Origin: CBDCUC01 sp965222485
Lineage (GTDB): Bacteria > Pseudomonadota > Alphaproteobacteria > Rhizobiales > Hyphomicrobiaceae
DNA: 64,000 nucleotides
Direction: 5' to 3'
Assembly: GCA_965222485.1 (NCBI GenBank)
Contig: CBDCUC010000039.1
Span: forward strand, 310,001-374,000
The translations under genes were made by a program, and so were the position numbers. The notes beneath the pieces were generated by a model. That model was not told the DNA's origin, made no database searches, and worked only from the letters and a program-made list of their open reading frames with translations. Of the stretch, positions 26,135-35,311 are shown one piece after another; positions within the stretch are counted from its first letter, which is position 1; every line of letters begins with the position of its first letter.

Positions 26135-29100
26135 ATGTTGTTCGGGGCTAGTGCGGTGTCTACATCAGGTACTAAAACGCAACTCAAGGTCTTTATTTCC
26201 TACTCTCGACGGGACCTAAGCTTCGCGGACGAACTTGTGCCAGCACTTGAAAACGCTGGCTTCCAAGTGTTGATAGATCGGCGCGACCTGCCTTACGGCG
26301 AAGAATGGCAAAAGGAACTCGGAGATTTCATCCGGGACTCAGACACTGTTATTTGGCTCGTTTCGCCGGACTCTGTAAGTTCCGACTGGTGCAACTGGGA
26401 ACTCGGTGTAGTTGGACAACTCAAAAAGCGCCTGATCCCCATCAAGGTACGGGACACAGATCTCTCACTTTTGCCGAAGGCAATCGGCAAAATCCACCTG
26501 CTGCCAGCTGAGGGAATCTTTTCGCTCGATGCGCATCTCGAAACGTTGGTGGACGTGCTTAACACCGACCGGGCCTGGCTCAAGGAGGCGACCCGGCTTG
26601 CTGATCGTTCTCGGCAATGGCTGACGAAGCAGCGCGACGGCGCGCTTCTCTTGAGAGGGGCAGCGCTGAAGGACGCCGAGCAGTGGGAGCGCAGCCAGCC
26701 GGCAAATGCTCCTGCAGCTCCTGGCGAGGTCCTTGAGCTCATTCTTTCAAGCCGCCAAGCCGCTGCAAGGCGCCAAAGGTACTGGGTTGGAGGATCGTTC
26801 ACTGTCGCTGTCGGAGCCTTGGGACTGGCTGGAATTGCGTACTTGCAAAGCATCGAGGCCAAGCGGCAGGAGACATTGGCGGTCGAGGCAAGAATAGAGG
26901 AGACCAAACAAAGAAAAATTGCGGAGGAACGCGAGGAACAAGCAAAGCAGGCGCGCGATAGCGAAAGAGAAGCAAGGCAAGCTGAGGAAACTCAGCGAAA
27001 GTTAGCCGAGCAACGGGAACAGCAGGCACAAGAGGCTCGCAAAGCCGAAGAGGCACAGCGAAAACTTGCGCAGGAAGAAGCAGATCGGGCTAATAGAGAA
27101 AGGGACCGCGCCCTCACCTCTCAATCAAATTTCCTGGCGGACCAGGTGAAGCGTCAAATAGCTTCCGGTGAAGCAATTACAGGTGCTTTGCTCGCTCTCG
27201 AAGCACTACCTGATAACAAGGCAGCGCGGGTGCGACCCTATGTTGAAGCTGCAGAAAGAAGTTTGCTTGAGGCGCTGCATGCTAGGCAGGAATTTCAGGT
27301 AATCCGAGCGCACTCTGGCTCTGTGAATCAAATCGCAACAGCGCCAGGCGGTGATGTATTCGTCTCGCTAGGTTCAGACGGCAAAGTCAAGCTCTGGACA
27401 AAAGATGGCAATCTTATCGGCGAGTTGACAGGACATAATGATGCAATTGTATGCATGGCGATTAGCCCTGATGGGACATACCTTGCAACAGGCTCCCAGG
27501 ACAAGACAGCTCGGCTTTGGAAACTTGACGGAAACCCACTTGGTGAACTCGTCGGGCACACTGAAACTGTGACATCGATTGAAATCACACCTGACAGCAA
27601 GCGGGTCATAACCGGCTCTGAGGACGGTACTGCACGGATTTGGAGCGTCAAAGGTGACGGGTTAGGGATAGTGCGCGGTGACGGAACGCCCATAAAGGAC
27701 ATTGCAATTCATCGCAACGGTCAAACGTTCGCGACACTCGAAAAGCAGCGTTGGCAACTCTGGGGACCACAATTCACTGGAAAAGGATTCCTAAAAGCGA
27801 ACTTTATGGAAGATTGGCAACAGATTGAGTTTTCACCAAAGCATGACCGAGCTGTTGTGCGTAGCTGGCTAGGCAGCATTGAGATCATCGATCTAAAAAA
27901 CGGCGAGGTTACAGCGGTCTCGATTGACAAAGAGGCTCTTAACCCTGGCGAAGAGTCGGGTGGATATGTCAGTTTTGGCCATGTGGAATTTGCCCCCGAT
28001 GGTATGCAGCTGCTGCTGCACGAGGGCGGTGGGAACTACGTAAAGCTGATAAATTTGGATGGAACTGTTGCAAATTCGATTGTGCGGGAGGGCTCGGTAT
28101 TGGCTGCTCACTACAGCCAAAACGGCCAATATATCGCATTGGCCGGCGAAGATGGCCCGACCAAGGTTGTCGACATGGATGGCAAATCCGTCGCCCAACT
28201 GAAAGGGCATACTGGGCACGTCCAGGACGTAAGATTTATCGCGAATGATACGCGCGTCGTTACAGGTGGCGCCGATGGAACGCTACGAATATGGAGCATA
28301 GCGCAATCAAATAAGGACCGGGTCGTACTGAAAGGCCACGAAGGTGAGATTAGCCTGGTCGCAACAGACCCAAGTGCCGAGGTGGTCGCAACTGTAAGCT
28401 GGGATGGCTCGCTCCGGCTTTGGGATACTACCGGCAGTCAGATTGCAGAGGCTGAAAAGTTTGACATTGTTGGCTCAGGATATTCTCTCGCGTTTCACCC
28501 GAAGAAGGAGATTCTGTATTTTGCTGCGACACGTGACGGCGCGGATGCACCGGCGATTCATGTCTTTGACTTCAGCCTCCATCAACTGAATGAGCTTAAA
28601 ATCGATGGCGAGAACATAATCGATATTGTTTTCAGCAAGGACGCTCGTCTAGCAGCTGCAAGCGCTGAGCAACACAAGATACACATCGTTGACCTGGAAA
28701 GCGGGGAACATTCCGTTCTTGCTGCTGAAAAAGGCTACGCCATGTCGATGCAGTTCGATTCAGGCGGCACACGCCTATTGGCAGCGTTCAGTGACATGTC
28801 AGCCTGGCTGTGGGAGCTCAAAGGTGGGAAGTCGACGACCTATCGCGACGCGAAAATTGCGACTGATAGCGATGCCTCGCAAAGTGAAGAACCTGAGTCT
28901 GAGCCCCTCAGCTTCGTTGCAAGATTCCACCCGTCCGAGTCATTTTTTGTATTGGGAGCAATTGATGACTCAGTACACTTTGTGAACCTCAAAGGCGACA
29001 AGATAGGCAGCGCTACCACCGTAGAAAACGAGCATGTTCACGAGGTGTCGTTTACGCCAGATGGCGCGTCAATGTTGCTGAGCGAAAACATGGGTGAATG

Positions 29101-30799
29101 GGTTCGCCCCTATTTATGGGAAGTCGAGTATTCAGATGGGCTTGTTAAGGCAACGCTACGTGAGGATCTTGAGCGGCTTGGCAATGTCGCCAGCCTCAGC
29201 CCGGTGGGATCTTTAGTTGGGGAAGCATTCCATAATGGGCCAACTCAGCGCAGCTTAGTCCGCCTGTTCAATATTGATGGCTCAGAAATAGCCAATATTG
29301 ATGACTTCACCGGTGATATTTATTCGCTGGCGTTCAGCGCCGACGGGCGCTGGCTAATGGGCGGAAGCTCGGAAAAAGAGGCTCATCTTTGGAGAGTGTT
29401 TGAAGTCGATGCGACGAACAAGGAAGCTTCCGCATCCGAGAAGTTCGACACCACCCAGGCTGCTGTCGACTATGCCAAGAGAACGCTACCTCGCTGTCTG
29501 ACGAAGGAACAGCGCACCAAGTTCTTCCTCGATCCGGAGCTTCCCACGTGGTGCAAAGAAATGGGCAAATGGCCGTTTCCTCCGATAACCAGCGTCAAGA
29601 AGACTGAACCTTCAGTGGCTGCCAAACAAATCACAGGCGACCAAACGTCGATTGATCCGAGTATTGGCGTGCGTTTCGAAACCAACTGGGGACAAGCTGA
29701 ATATGAGACAGGGTTAGAAGCGACAAAGAAGAACGATTGGACTTCTGCCCGCACAAGTTTTCGCCGGGCACACAAGTTGGGACATCCAACGGCTGAAATA
29801 GTGAACCATATCGCTGCACAGCGCCTTTCGAGGGACCTCTCAAAGGACAATAAATTTGAGGACGCGTTGATAGTATTGACCAAGAGTTTTTTGGACCTAC
29901 AAAATACGTTCTATTCCAAGCCTGATCAAATTGAGAGAAGGATGTACATGTTTAGGGTTACAGACCCTATCGCCGGCATCTATTCAAAACATGCAGCCCG
30001 AACCAGACAGAAAACAAGATGCGACGAGCTTGCCACACATCCTAGCGATCCATTCAAGATAACTGATGGTGTGCCCCACAGCGACATCAAAGCGAAAGAG
30101 GCGATAGCTGCGTGCTCAAAAGAAATAATGCGAGCACCGCAGGAAGCGAACTTTTATCTACAAAGGGCTCGCGGATACTCCAAGGCCGCTGAGGATGCTG
30201 AGGAAGTGGGCGAAACAAAGCTTGCAAGCAAACATTACGAATCAATGATAGCGGATCTGAAGAAGGCCACCCAACTTCCCACAAATGGGCTTGATGGACA
30301 TCCCACGGCATTCAACAATTTGGGTTACGCATACCTGAACGGAGAAGGGTTTAAGGAGGATGACGCCAAGGGCGTGCAATACTACATAGATACATTTAAT
30401 CGAATGGCGATTTGTTGCGCTGTATCTGTCAGTCGACGCCTCCTTGATTGGGCAACTGCGTCGACTCGGGAAGACGTGAAAAGGACCGTTATCGCGCTGC
30501 TTCGTTGGGCCGGTCAGTTGGGCAGCGCCGAAGCCCATGCAGAACTAGCCAAGCTTTACGAAGTCGACGGAAAAGCGGCTGATCATCGGGTTGAAGCGTA
30601 TTTCCACGCAAGCCTAGCAAAAAAAATTCTGACTGATGCGTCAGCCGACAGCCCGCTTGTAGGGGAACTCACCAAGCTAGGCCAACGCATTGAATTGTCC
30701 CTCTCCTCTGAGGAAAGTCAGCAGGCCAGGGAGAAGGTTGCAGGTTGGAAGAAGTCCGAATTAACAGCGGCTCCATTCTGGCTTGTGCCCCAATTCTGA
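26135..30799 (+). CDS. Large TIR - transmembrane - coiled-coil - WD40 - helical-repeat protein
   Basis: This is a 1554-residue multidomain protein of unknown role. An N-terminal bacterial TIR domain (about 16-145) has VFISYSRRD and SSDWCNWE; E89 sits where the catalytic Glu of NAD-cleaving TIR domains lies. A conserved linker (RQWLTKQRDGALLLRGAALKDAEQW) leads to one membrane segment (about 217-237). A charged coiled coil follows (about 240-330), then FLADQVKRQ...ALLALEALP, then a WD40 propeller region (about 385-1090) with several clear repeats such as TGSQDKTARLWKLDG. After PRCLTKEQRTKFFLDPELPTWCKEMGKWPF come TPR/Sel1-like helices (about 1170-1540). It looks richer in AT than neighbours, mainly in the last third. 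It is monocistronic. NAD-dependent immunity is plausible but unproven; a signalling receptor is the alternative. The ribosome binding site is weak. Confidence 0.85.
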   Translation: MLFGASAVSTSGTKTQLKVFISYSRRDLSFADELVPALENAGFQVLIDRRDLPYGEEWQKELGDFIRDSDTVIWLVSPDSVSSDWCNWELGVVGQLKKRLIPIKVRDTDLSLLPKAIGKIHLLPAEGIFSLDAHLETLVDVLNTDRAWLKEATRLADRSRQWLTKQRDGALLLRGAALKDAEQWERSQPANAPAAPGEVLELILSSRQAAARRQRYWVGGSFTVAVGALGLAGIAYLQSIEAKRQETLAVEARIEETKQRKIAEEREEQAKQARDSEREARQAEETQRKLAEQREQQAQEARKAEEAQRKLAQEEADRANRERDRALTSQSNFLADQVKRQIASGEAITGALLALEALPDNKAARVRPYVEAAERSLLEALHARQEFQVIRAHSGSVNQIATAPGGDVFVSLGSDGKVKLWTKDGNLIGELTGHNDAIVCMAISPDGTYLATGSQDKTARLWKLDGNPLGELVGHTETVTSIEITPDSKRVITGSEDGTARIWSVKGDGLGIVRGDGTPIKDIAIHRNGQTFATLEKQRWQLWGPQFTGKGFLKANFMEDWQQIEFSPKHDRAVVRSWLGSIEIIDLKNGEVTAVSIDKEALNPGEESGGYVSFGHVEFAPDGMQLLLHEGGGNYVKLINLDGTVANSIVREGSVLAAHYSQNGQYIALAGEDGPTKVVDMDGKSVAQLKGHTGHVQDVRFIANDTRVVTGGADGTLRIWSIAQSNKDRVVLKGHEGEISLVATDPSAEVVATVSWDGSLRLWDTTGSQIAEAEKFDIVGSGYSLAFHPKKEILYFAATRDGADAPAIHVFDFSLHQLNELKIDGENIIDIVFSKDARLAAASAEQHKIHIVDLESGEHSVLAAEKGYAMSMQFDSGGTRLLAAFSDMSAWLWELKGGKSTTYRDAKIATDSDASQSEEPESEPLSFVARFHPSESFFVLGAIDDSVHFVNLKGDKIGSATTVENEHVHEVSFTPDGASMLLSENMGEWVRPYLWEVEYSDGLVKATLREDLERLGNVASLSPVGSLVGEAFHNGPTQRSLVRLFNIDGSEIANIDDFTGDIYSLAFSADGRWLMGGSSEKEAHLWRVFEVDATNKEASASEKFDTTQAAVDYAKRTLPRCLTKEQRTKFFLDPELPTWCKEMGKWPFPPITSVKKTEPSVAAKQITGDQTSIDPSIGVRFETNWGQAEYETGLEATKKNDWTSARTSFRRAHKLGHPTAEIVNHIAAQRLSRDLSKDNKFEDALIVLTKSFLDLQNTFYSKPDQIERRMYMFRVTDPIAGIYSKHAARTRQKTRCDELATHPSDPFKITDGVPHSDIKAKEAIAACSKEIMRAPQEANFYLQRARGYSKAAEDAEEVGETKLASKHYESMIADLKKATQLPTNGLDGHPTAFNNLGYAYLNGEGFKEDDAKGVQYYIDTFNRMAICCAVSVSRRLLDWATASTREDVKRTVIALLRWAGQLGSAEAHAELAKLYEVDGKAADHRVEAYFHASLAKKILTDASADSPLVGELTKLGQRIELSLSSEESQQAREKVAGWKKSELTAAPFWLVPQF

Positions 30800-30985
30800 A
30801 ATGCACGCACCGGCGCTTTAGTCGGCTCGGTGTCACTTCCCGACCTCCCACCGGTTCTCCACATCGGCAGTTTTGACGCCTAGAGCAGACGCCGTGCGTC
30901 TACGCCGGCAACGGTCGCCCGATATCCCAACAGGTGCGGCCCCCGAAAAATTAGATCCGGGGACCGCATTTCGCCGCTGTCGGAA

Positions 30986-31606
30986 CTATTTCTTGCCTTG
31001 CATTTTTGCGCGCTGTTCGTCACTAAACGATGCGGTATCCGCATCACCCGTCTGACCATAATTAGTGACGTTCGCCGCCATTGCCAGAAATGCGGCGCGC
31101 GTGGCCCGCTTTTCATACTGCCCGACGTGGCTGGCGGCGAAGCCGAGCCCTTGCGCCTGGCTCCAGGCATCATGATCAGCGCCCAGATATGTCACCAGCC
31201 AATCGTCGCGCCGGGCCTTCTCGATCATTGCCTTGACCGATGCTTTCGTGTGTTCGCGCGATGAGTTCTCATAGCCGTCGGTCATGACGACAAGAGCCTT
31301 GCGGTGATCGCTTAGCCGGTCGCGCATGTCGTTTATGCTGCCCCCGACAGCGTCGAACAGCGGTGTGGCTCCGCGCGGGAATACTTCCTTGTCGGTAACG
31401 GCATCAAAGCCCTTCGCCGGTGCTGCGTGCCTGATGGTGTCAATACTCTCGGTATCGAATACAGTGAGCGTGATCCTGGCATTGACACTGCTGTCTTGAG
31501 CAAGTTGGCGAACGTATTCGTTGAGGCCGCCAAGGGTATCGGACCAGGCGTTGGCCATCGAGCCGGAGCGATCGAGAACAATTTGAACGTCGAGTTTATT
31601 CGTCAT
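30986..31606 (-). CDS. VWA-domain protein with intact MIDAS
   Basis: The 206-residue protein is almost entirely one von Willebrand factor A domain. The metal-ion site is complete: DRSGS (residues 12-16, DxSxS), a Thr in RGATPLFDAV and Asp in MTDGYEN. It has no signal peptide or membrane segment, so it should be cytoplasmic; such stand-alone VWA proteins usually bind a protein partner through a metal. The last 35 residues are basic and low in complexity. Its ATG overlaps the stop of the upstream small gene by one base (TAATGA), so the two are translationally coupled. The partner is not evident from the sequence. Confidence 0.8.
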   Translation of the reverse strand: MTNKLDVQIVLDRSGSMANAWSDTLGGLNEYVRQLAQDSSVNARITLTVFDTESIDTIRHAAPAKGFDAVTDKEVFPRGATPLFDAVGGSINDMRDRLSDHRKALVVMTDGYENSSREHTKASVKAMIEKARRDDWLVTYLGADHDAWSQAQGLGFAASHVGQYEKRATRAAFLAMAANVTNYGQTGDADTASFSDEQRAKMQGKK

Positions 31607-31893
31607 TACTTTTTACCTTTCTTCACCGGCTTTTTGGCTTGCCACCGTGCCTGAGCCGCCGCTTTGGCGATTTCGCTGCGCCGCTTCGATGACAACGCCT
31701 GCGCCCGCGCTTCACCGCCGAGCTTCTGAGCGCTCTCAGGCTCGACATTGGCCTTTATGCTTCCGCTCATCTGCACGTACGCAGCCTTGATCTTGTCTTC
31801 AGGCAGGTCGTACCCGTGCCGCCGCATGACTTTTCGGGCTGCCTCTGCAGCTCTTTGAATGGCGGCCTTGGCTGTGTCGTGCTTCTTCGTCAT
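31606..31893 (-). CDS. Small basic protein with GGEARA...RRSEIAKAAAQARW tail
   Basis: The function is unknown. From the ATG at 31893 the product is 95 residues, rich in Lys, Arg and Ala. The C-terminal half carries GGEARAQALSSKRRSEIAKA followed by AAQARW, a motif I recall from short bacterial proteins and regulators, probably a small nucleic-acid or protein binding helix pair. The last residues are almost all Lys. A GTG at 31902 is an alternative start; neither has a clear ribosome binding site. It is the first gene of a two-gene unit with the VWA protein, driven by the repeat-covered promoter at 31909-31954. Confidence 0.65.
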   Translation of the reverse strand: MTKKHDTAKAAIQRAAEAARKVMRRHGYDLPEDKIKAAYVQMSGSIKANVEPESAQKLGGEARAQALSSKRRSEIAKAAAQARWQAKKPVKKGKK

Positions 31894-31908
31894 CGGGGTC
31901 ACATTGCT

Positions 31909-31954
31909 TGCTTGCCGGTAGCAAGCATATAGTCCCTGCTTGCTATGCTTGCAA
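31909..31954 (-). promoter_or_regulatory. Promoter overlapped by four GCAAGCA/TGCTTGC repeats
   Basis: Four copies of one 7-mer lie in 44 bp. On the plus strand they read TGCTTGC at 31909-31915, GCAAGCA at 31921-31927, and TGCTTGC at 31937-31943 and 31946-31952. The first two form a palindrome with a 5-bp centre; the last two are direct repeats nine bases apart. On the minus strand a -35-like TTGCAA (31954-31949) and -10-like TATATG (31931-31926) are 17 bp apart within the repeats. A regulator bound there would cover the promoter of the basic-protein/VWA unit. Confidence 0.5.
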
Positions 31955-32024
31955 GATGGCGAAGTTACGGCACGGCCGCGCAGAAAATCTCAGATCGAAA
32001 ATATCGTCCGGCTCCGGTATCGGC

Positions 32025-32489
32025 CTACTGCAGTCGTGCGGCCCGATCCTTTACACGCCTAATCGGGATCGACGATTCAATGGATGCCACGCCGGGGATT
32101 TTCGTTATTCGTTCCGTCAAAAAACGCTCGTATTCATTTAGATCAAATACGGTGACGCGTAGCAGGTAATCGTAGCTACCCGTCATCAGCCAACAGTCCA
32201 CGACTTCCGGGTAACGCTTTACCGCCTTTTCGAAGCTGACAAGGCGGTCGTCAATCTGTTGGTCGAGCTTTACGGAAATAAAGACGCTAAAGCCAAAGCC
32301 CAGTCGTGCTTCGTCGAAATTGGCACTGTAACCGGTTATGTAGCCCTCGCTCTCCAGTCTCTTGATCCTGCGTGCGCAAGGCGATGGTGATAGGCCGACT
32401 CGATCGCCCAGCTCTTGATGACTGATACGCCCATCGCGCTGCAGTTCTCGCAGGATTTTGCGGTCGGTTTCGTCTAAGGCATTTGGCAT
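32025..32489 (-). CDS. Lrp/AsnC-family transcriptional regulator
   Basis: This is a 154-residue feast/famine regulator. The N-terminal helix-turn-helix (about 3-60) reads LDETDRKILRELQRDGRISHQELGDRVGLSPSPCARRIKRLESEGYI; the C-terminal RAM ligand-binding domain has VDCWLMTGSYDYLLRVTVFDLNEYERFL. Full-length and intact. ATG 32489 is chosen because AGAGGTG lies about five bases upstream; an upstream GTG would lie inside this site. It is divergent from aceE-aceF, and a perfect 23-bp palindrome sits between them, so control of aceEF and of itself is likely. The effector, probably an amino or keto acid, is not shown. Confidence 0.92.
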   Translation of the reverse strand: MPNALDETDRKILRELQRDGRISHQELGDRVGLSPSPCARRIKRLESEGYITGYSANFDEARLGFGFSVFISVKLDQQIDDRLVSFEKAVKRYPEVVDCWLMTGSYDYLLRVTVFDLNEYERFLTERITKIPGVASIESSIPIRRVKDRAARLQ

Positions 32490-32519
32490 TCGCACCTCTT
32501 TTTAGCTCTTCAGTCTGCA

Positions 32520-32542
32520 TTTGCGCTAGAATCTAGCGCAAA
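32520..32542. promoter_or_regulatory. Perfect 23-bp palindrome, likely operator of the Lrp-type regulator
   Basis: The left arm TTTGCGCTAGA (32520-32530), a central A (32531) and an exact reverse complement (32532-32542) form an 11-1-11 palindrome. It is centred 42 bp upstream of the regulator start and 88 bp upstream of the aceE start. Lrp/AsnC proteins bind such short palindromes as dimers, so this is the best operator candidate in the window. Confidence 0.65.
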
Positions 32543-32618
32543 ACAGGGGCTGGGCCGCGAACTTTAGCAGCAATACCCGGCCTACGCAGCCTATCCTGAC
32601 TAAAAGGAGGAGTTGCTC

Positions 32619-35300
32619 ATGACGGCATCACATCGTCCGCCCGCCTCAACACCAGATCCTGATCCTATCGAGACATCTGAATGGCTTGACGCCTTGGAAG
32701 CTGTGGCGACCAACGCGGGCCGCGAGCGTGCGCACTACATCCTGTCGCGGGTGCAGGATCGCGCCCGGCGCCTCGGTGTGACAACAGCGGGCCTTCCTTA
32801 CTCAGCTTATCGCAACACAATTTCGTTGGCGCAACAGCCCGCTTATCCAGGCGATTTGGAGCTTGAGGAACGGATTACATCGATCATCCGCTGGAACGCG
32901 CTGGCGATGGTGGTGCGCGCCAACAGGGCCTACGGGGAACTGGGCGGGCATATCGCGACCTATGCCTCTGCCGCTGAGATCTTCGAAGTTGGCTACAACC
33001 ACTTCTTCCGCGCGCGCAGCGAAGGGTTCGGCGGTGATGTCGTGTATTTTCAGCCGCACGGTGCACCAGGCGTTTATGCCCGTGCTTTTCTAGAGGGCCG
33101 GCTCAGCCAAAAAGATATTGCCAATTACCGCCAGGAATTTCCCAACAACGGACTGTCTTCCTACCCTCATCCAAGGTTGATGAAGGAGTTCTGGCAAATA
33201 CCCAATGCATCAATGGGTCTGGGTCCGATGTCGGCTATCTACCAGGCTAGGTTCATGCGCTACTTGCAGGCGCGCGGGCTTGCCGAAACGCAAGACCGGC
33301 ACACCTGGGGCATATTTGGCGATGGCGAGATGGATGAACCGGAATCCATCGGCGCGTTGACACTTGCCGCGCGCGAAGAGCTCGACAACCTTACCTTCAT
33401 CGTCAATTGCAACCTGCAACGGCTCGACGGCCCGGTGCGCGGCAATGGCCAGATTATCCAGGAGCTCGAAGCGCTGTTTGTGGGTGCAGGCTGGAACGTC
33501 ATTAAAGTTCTGTGGGGATCAGAGTGGGACAACCTTTTCGCGCTGGACACGGAAAATGTTCTCCTGCGCCGCTTCGCTGAAACCGTCGACGGCGAGTACC
33601 AGAATCTGGGCTCCAAGGACGGAGACTACAACCGGCATAAATTCTTCGAGGCTGACCCGGCCACGGCGGCACTTGTCCAGCACATGAGCGATGCGGAAAT
33701 CCACGCACTCAAGCGCGGTGGGCACGACTTGAAAAAGCTGTATGCCGCCTTTGCCGCCGCCAAGGCCCATAAGGGGCAACCGACTGTCATCCTGACGAAG
33801 ACCAAGAAGGGATACGGAATGGGTGGCGTCGGAGAGTCGAAGATGACTGCGCACCAGGCAAAAAAGCTCGATATCGATGCCCTTCTGGCATTCCGCGACC
33901 GCTTCGATCTACCGCTGACCGACAAAGAGGTGGAAGAGCTGGAATTCTATAAGCCATCGGAGAACAGCGCTGAAATCAGCTACCTCAAGGAGCGACGCGC
34001 AGCGCTCGGCGGGTTTGTGCCGCAACGCTCACTCAAGGCCGGCAATGAAGCGCCACAACGTCCGCCTCTGGAGACGTACGCCAAGTTCGCGCTTGAAGCT
34101 GACGGTAAGGAAATGTCCACCACCATGGCGGTCGTGCGCATGATGAGTGGGCTTTTGAAAGACAAGTCCTTCGGCCCGCGTCTGGTGCCTATCGTTGCGG
34201 ATGAGGCGCGCACGTTTGGTATGGACAATCTATTTCGTCAAATTGGTATTTATGCGCCGCAGGGGCAACTCTACGAACCCGAAGATGCAGATTCAATGCT
34301 CTACTACAGAGAGTCAGCGGACGGCCAGCTTTTGGAGGAAGGCATTACCGAGGCCGGCGCGATCAGTTCCTGGACCGCTGCGGCTTCGGCGTACTCTATT
34401 CACGATATCGAACTTCTGCCGATCTATATCTTCTATTCGATGTTCGGCTTCCAAAGGGTTGGCGATCAGATCTGGGCCGCAGCAGATCAGCGCGCACGCG
34501 GCTTTCTTCTAGGCGCAACAGCCGGCCGGACAACCTTGTCCGGCGAAGGCCTCCAGCACCAGGACGGGTCCAGCCATCTTGTCGCGGCGACCGTTCCCAA
34601 TTGTCGCGCCTACGACCCATGCTTTGTCTATGAACTTGCCGTCATCATGGAATACGGCATGGCGCGGATGCTCGATCAAAAACGTGACGAGTTCTTCTAC
34701 ATCACCGTGATGAATGAAAACTATCCGCAGCCGTCCCTGCCGGATGGTGCACAAGACGGCATCATTCGCGGCATGTACAGACTGGCTAGCGTTGGTTCAC
34801 TTGAGTCCCCGCGGGTCAGGCTGGTCGGAGCAGGCACGATTCTTCGCGAAGTCATCGCAGCAGCCGAGATCCTTGAGCGTGATTTCGCAATTGCGTCCGA
34901 CATCTTCTCTGCGACCTCATTCAGCGAACTTGCGCGCGAGGCGGCCGAAGTCGACCGCCACAATCGCTTGGCGCCGTCGGACGTGCCCGCAAAGTCACAC
35001 GTCGAGTCCCTGCTGGCCGGCAATGCCCCTGTAGTAGCGGCAAGTGACTACGTGCGTGCTGTGCCTGGCCAGATCGCGCCATACATAGATGCACGGATGA
35101 CAATTCTGGGCACCGACGGCTTCGGGCGATCGGCCAGCCGGGTTGCACTCAGACGCTTTTTCGAAGTGGACCGCCAGCACATTGCGCTTGCGGCCATCGA
35201 TGCATTGGTGCGTAGCGGCGCGATCGAGCGAACGGTCCTCTCCAATGCCATTCGCGATCTGAATATTGATCCGGCAACCTCAGCACCTTGGCAGGCTTAA
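32619..35300 (+). CDS. aceE: Pyruvate dehydrogenase E1 component, homodimeric type
   Basis: E1 decarboxylates pyruvate using thiamine diphosphate and passes the acetyl group to the lipoyl arm of E2. The 893-residue protein is the single-chain, E. coli-like form. Visible motifs are RAHYILSRVQDRARRLG, IRWNALAMVVRANR, WGIFGDGEMDEPESIGALTLAAREELDNL (thiamine/Mg site) and ELLPIYIFYSMFGFQRVGDQIWAAADQ, plus a transketolase-like C-terminal domain. ATG 32619 has AAGGAGGA eight bases upstream. It forms an operon with aceF (11 bp gap) and diverges from an Lrp-type gene. No lipoamide dehydrogenase (E3) gene is next to it. Many alphaproteobacteria use the two-chain PdhA/PdhB form instead. Confidence 0.94.
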   Translation: MTASHRPPASTPDPDPIETSEWLDALEAVATNAGRERAHYILSRVQDRARRLGVTTAGLPYSAYRNTISLAQQPAYPGDLELEERITSIIRWNALAMVVRANRAYGELGGHIATYASAAEIFEVGYNHFFRARSEGFGGDVVYFQPHGAPGVYARAFLEGRLSQKDIANYRQEFPNNGLSSYPHPRLMKEFWQIPNASMGLGPMSAIYQARFMRYLQARGLAETQDRHTWGIFGDGEMDEPESIGALTLAAREELDNLTFIVNCNLQRLDGPVRGNGQIIQELEALFVGAGWNVIKVLWGSEWDNLFALDTENVLLRRFAETVDGEYQNLGSKDGDYNRHKFFEADPATAALVQHMSDAEIHALKRGGHDLKKLYAAFAAAKAHKGQPTVILTKTKKGYGMGGVGESKMTAHQAKKLDIDALLAFRDRFDLPLTDKEVEELEFYKPSENSAEISYLKERRAALGGFVPQRSLKAGNEAPQRPPLETYAKFALEADGKEMSTTMAVVRMMSGLLKDKSFGPRLVPIVADEARTFGMDNLFRQIGIYAPQGQLYEPEDADSMLYYRESADGQLLEEGITEAGAISSWTAAASAYSIHDIELLPIYIFYSMFGFQRVGDQIWAAADQRARGFLLGATAGRTTLSGEGLQHQDGSSHLVAATVPNCRAYDPCFVYELAVIMEYGMARMLDQKRDEFFYITVMNENYPQPSLPDGAQDGIIRGMYRLASVGSLESPRVRLVGAGTILREVIAAAEILERDFAIASDIFSATSFSELAREAAEVDRHNRLAPSDVPAKSHVESLLAGNAPVVAASDYVRAVPGQIAPYIDARMTILGTDGFGRSASRVALRRFFEVDRQHIALAAIDALVRSGAIERTVLSNAIRDLNIDPATSAPWQA

Positions 35301-35311
35301 GGGCGAAGCAG

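Noticed and set aside
30934..30968. Imperfect hairpin just downstream of the VWA gene
   Set aside because: The stem has mismatches and there is no T-tract on the minus strand, so I do not call it a terminator.
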